DNA from: Ignavibacteriota bacterium
GTDB taxonomy: Bacteria > Bacteroidota > Ignavibacteria > UBA10030 > UBA6906
DNA: 64,000 nucleotides
Reading direction: 5' to 3'
Assembly (NCBI GenBank): GCA_016707525.1
Contig: JADJHP010000001.1
Span: 496,001 to 560,000 of the forward strand
Shown here: in pieces, positions 62,296 through 64,000 of the stretch
How the letters are laid out: every line of letters starts with the position of its first letter
Numbering within the stretch: the stretch's first letter is position 1
Translations under genes and position numbers: made by a program
The notes under the pieces: generated by a model
What the model was told of the DNA's origin: nothing
Databases searched by the model: none
Seen by the model: only the letters and a program-made list of their open reading frames with translations

Positions 62296-63900
62296 ATGGA
62301 GGGATGGATGGGTGGGCAGCGATTCACGACGGTCAGCGGACAGGACATCAAGCCGCTGTATACCCCTGCTGACGTAGCGGGGAAGGATCCTTCACGAGAG
62401 CTCGGCAACCCCGGGGAGTATCCGTATACGCGCGGGATCTATGGTTCGATGTACCGCGGGAGGCTGTGGACCATGCGGCAGTTCGCAGGGTTCGGCACAC
62501 CCGAGGACACGAACGAGCGCTACCACTACCTGCTCGGGCACGGGCAGACCGGCCTTTCGGTGGCGTTCGATCTTCCGACGCTGATGGGGTGCGACTGTGA
62601 TGATCCGCTCGCCGAAGGCGAGGTCGGGATCTGTGGCGTCTCGGTGAGTTCGTTGGCGGACATGGAAGCGCTCTTCCGCGGGATCACGCTGAAGGACGTT
62701 TCCACATCCATGACGATCAACGCGCCGGCGGCGATGGCCCTTGCGTTGTATATCGTCGTCGCCGGGCAGCAGGGCGCGAAGCCGTCGGAGCTCCGCGGAA
62801 CGATCCAGGCGGATATTCTGAAGGAGTACATCGCGCAGAAGGAATGGATCTACCCGCCGCGGCCTTCGATGCGGATCGTGACGGACATGATCGAGTACTG
62901 CACACAGGAAATGCCGCTCTGGCACCCGGTGTCGGTGAGCGGGTATCATATCCGGGAGGCGGGTTCCACCGCCATCCAGGAGCTGGCATTCACGCTGGCG
63001 GACGGGTTCGCGTACGTGGAAGCGTGCATCGAGCGGGGCATGGATGTGGATGCCTTTGCGCCGCGGCTCTCGTTCTTTTTCAATTCGCATCTGGACTTCT
63101 TCGAGGAGATCGCCAAGTTCCGCGCCGCACGCCGGATCTATGCGAAGCGGATGAAGGAGCGCTACGGCGCGCGTGACCCCCGTTCGATGACGTTGCGGTT
63201 CCATACGCAGACCGCAGGATGCACGCTCACCGCGCAGCAGCCGGAGAACAACATCGTCCGTACCGCGTTCCAGGCGCTGGCCGGAGTCCTCGGCGGGACG
63301 CAGTCGCTCCATACCAATTCTATGGATGAGACGCTCGCCCTTCCCGGCGAGAAGGCGGTGAAGATCGCGTTGCGCACGCAGCAGATCATCGCGCATGAGA
63401 CGGGCGTCGTGAACACGGCGGACCCGTTGGGGGGGAGTTATTTCATCGAGTCGTTGACGGACACGATGGAGGCCGGTGCGGAGGAGTATTTCCGGCGGAT
63501 CGATGCCCTCGGAGGCGTGATCCCTGCCATCGAGCAGGGGTTCTTCCAGCGCGAGATCGCCGATGCGGCGTACCGGTACCAGCGGGCGCTGGACGAAGGG
63601 GAGAAGGTGATGGTCGGGGTGAACAGCTTCACGGAAGAGCATGAGAAGGTGGAGATCCCGATCCTGACGATCTCACCGGATGTGGAGGCGTCGCAGCGCA
63701 GGCGCATCGCTGCCGTCCGCGCCTCCCGGGATGGACATGCCGTGGAACAAGCCCTTGCCGCGCTGCGGGATGCCGCGGCGGGGGATGCGAATCTGATGCC
63801 GCCCCTCATCGCGTGCGCCCGCGCGTACGCGACGGTGGGGGAGATGTGCCGCACGCTCGCTGCGGTGTTCGGCACGCACGAAGAGAGTGTGGCATTCTAA
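62296..63900 (+). CDS. Methylmalonyl-CoA mutase large (catalytic) subunit
   Basis: 534 residues from ATG 62296 (ATG 62308 nearer the GGAGGG is an alternative). Interconverts methylmalonyl-CoA and succinyl-CoA. TIM-barrel substrate domain: YPYTRGIYGSMYRGRLWTMRQFAGFGTPEDTNERYHYLL, GLSVAFDLPT, the CoA channel, QTAGCTLTAQQPENNIVRTA and NTADPLGGSYFIE. The C-terminal B12-binding domain is absent, so a separate small subunit is required, as in archaeal-type two-gene mutases. That subunit is not seen next to it. Confidence 0.92.
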   Translation: MEGWMGGQRFTTVSGQDIKPLYTPADVAGKDPSRELGNPGEYPYTRGIYGSMYRGRLWTMRQFAGFGTPEDTNERYHYLLGHGQTGLSVAFDLPTLMGCDCDDPLAEGEVGICGVSVSSLADMEALFRGITLKDVSTSMTINAPAAMALALYIVVAGQQGAKPSELRGTIQADILKEYIAQKEWIYPPRPSMRIVTDMIEYCTQEMPLWHPVSVSGYHIREAGSTAIQELAFTLADGFAYVEACIERGMDVDAFAPRLSFFFNSHLDFFEEIAKFRAARRIYAKRMKERYGARDPRSMTLRFHTQTAGCTLTAQQPENNIVRTAFQALAGVLGGTQSLHTNSMDETLALPGEKAVKIALRTQQIIAHETGVVNTADPLGGSYFIESLTDTMEAGAEEYFRRIDALGGVIPAIEQGFFQREIADAAYRYQRALDEGEKVMVGVNSFTEEHEKVEIPILTISPDVEASQRRRIAAVRASRDGHAVEQALAALRDAAAGDANLMPPLIACARAYATVGEMCRTLAAVFGTHEESVAF

Positions 63901-63936
63901 GCAGCGTACAGCAACGTATCACATGATGAGGAAGCA

Positions 63937-64000
63937 ATGACCAGATCCAAAGTCGCCGTTTTGAAAACGACCCCTGCAACCGTGTTGCAGGACTACGCGC
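63937..64000 (+). CDS. Start of a probable DUF362-type protein (cut by window end)
   Basis: ATG 63937 after GATGAGGAAG encodes MTRSKVAVLKTTPATVLQDYA and continues past the window. The opening resembles DUF362/iron-sulfur cluster proteins (KVAVLKT.P.TVL.DY). Only 21 codons visible, so tentative. Confidence 0.5.
   Translation, partial: MTRSKVAVLKTTPATVLQDYA

Overview
The window is a GC-rich chromosomal segment of a free-living FCB-group bacterium, most likely Ignavibacteriota/Chlorobi-like. Three things support this. Two secreted proteins end in a Por/T9SS sorting tail of the NYPNPFNPST type. Several promoters read TTGnnn-17-TAnnTTTG, the Bacteroidota-type grammar. The housekeeping gene order thrS-infC-rpmI-rplT-pheS-pheT-(coiled coil)-zapA-(RNA)-rny is intact. 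Four conserved genes carry single-base frameshifts (rny, nuoH, a T9SS protein, mutL), three of them deletion-type, which suggests residual sequencing indels rather than real decay.

Layout. 1-2076: end of ribBA, greA and a CYTH protein. 2073-2917: a tRNA cluster (Gly, Cys, Leu, Val) with its own promoters and terminators. 2938-12896: translation and cell-division block (thrS, infC starting at ATT, rpmI, rplT, pheS, pheT, coiled-coil protein, zapA, a structured RNA candidate, rny, coaE). 12988-21424: outer-membrane barrel, nadB, M16 protease, alanine-type aminotransferase and a nuoG-nuoH-nuoI trio. 21449-34002: a CNNM/CorC protein followed by a tightly packed surface-glycan cluster (five family-2 glycosyltransferases, three methyltransferases, a Wzx-like flippase, a GT-C-like membrane enzyme), then nadD and a small lipoprotein.

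34018-46385 is accessory: a response regulator with a degenerate kinase domain, a small zinc-ribbon protein on the minus strand, a YCF48-repeat T9SS protein, tRNA-Arg(CCU) with a 2.8 kb insertion bounded by a duplicated tRNA 3' end and carrying a Tat-exported glycosidase, an LPP20-like protein, a TonB_C-parvulin fusion lipoprotein, a frameshifted T9SS protein and a PA14-containing glycosidase.

46598-52794 holds the most interesting locus: an ECF sigma factor, a one-TM anti-sigma-like protein and a secreted, membrane-anchored TPR-CHAT protease in an overlapping operon, convergent with a site-2 protease that lies downstream of a small exported peptide with three copies of SGVPVGKPDSPRP. The parts of a proteolytic envelope-signalling pathway sit together. 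53301-57297: a polytopic membrane protein plus an NtrC-like protein lacking GAFTGA, a membrane glycosyltransferase and a secreted H-type lectin. 57427-64000: purF, pgsA-like, ftsY, mutL (frameshifted), the methylmalonyl-CoA mutase large subunit and the first codons of a probable DUF362 protein.
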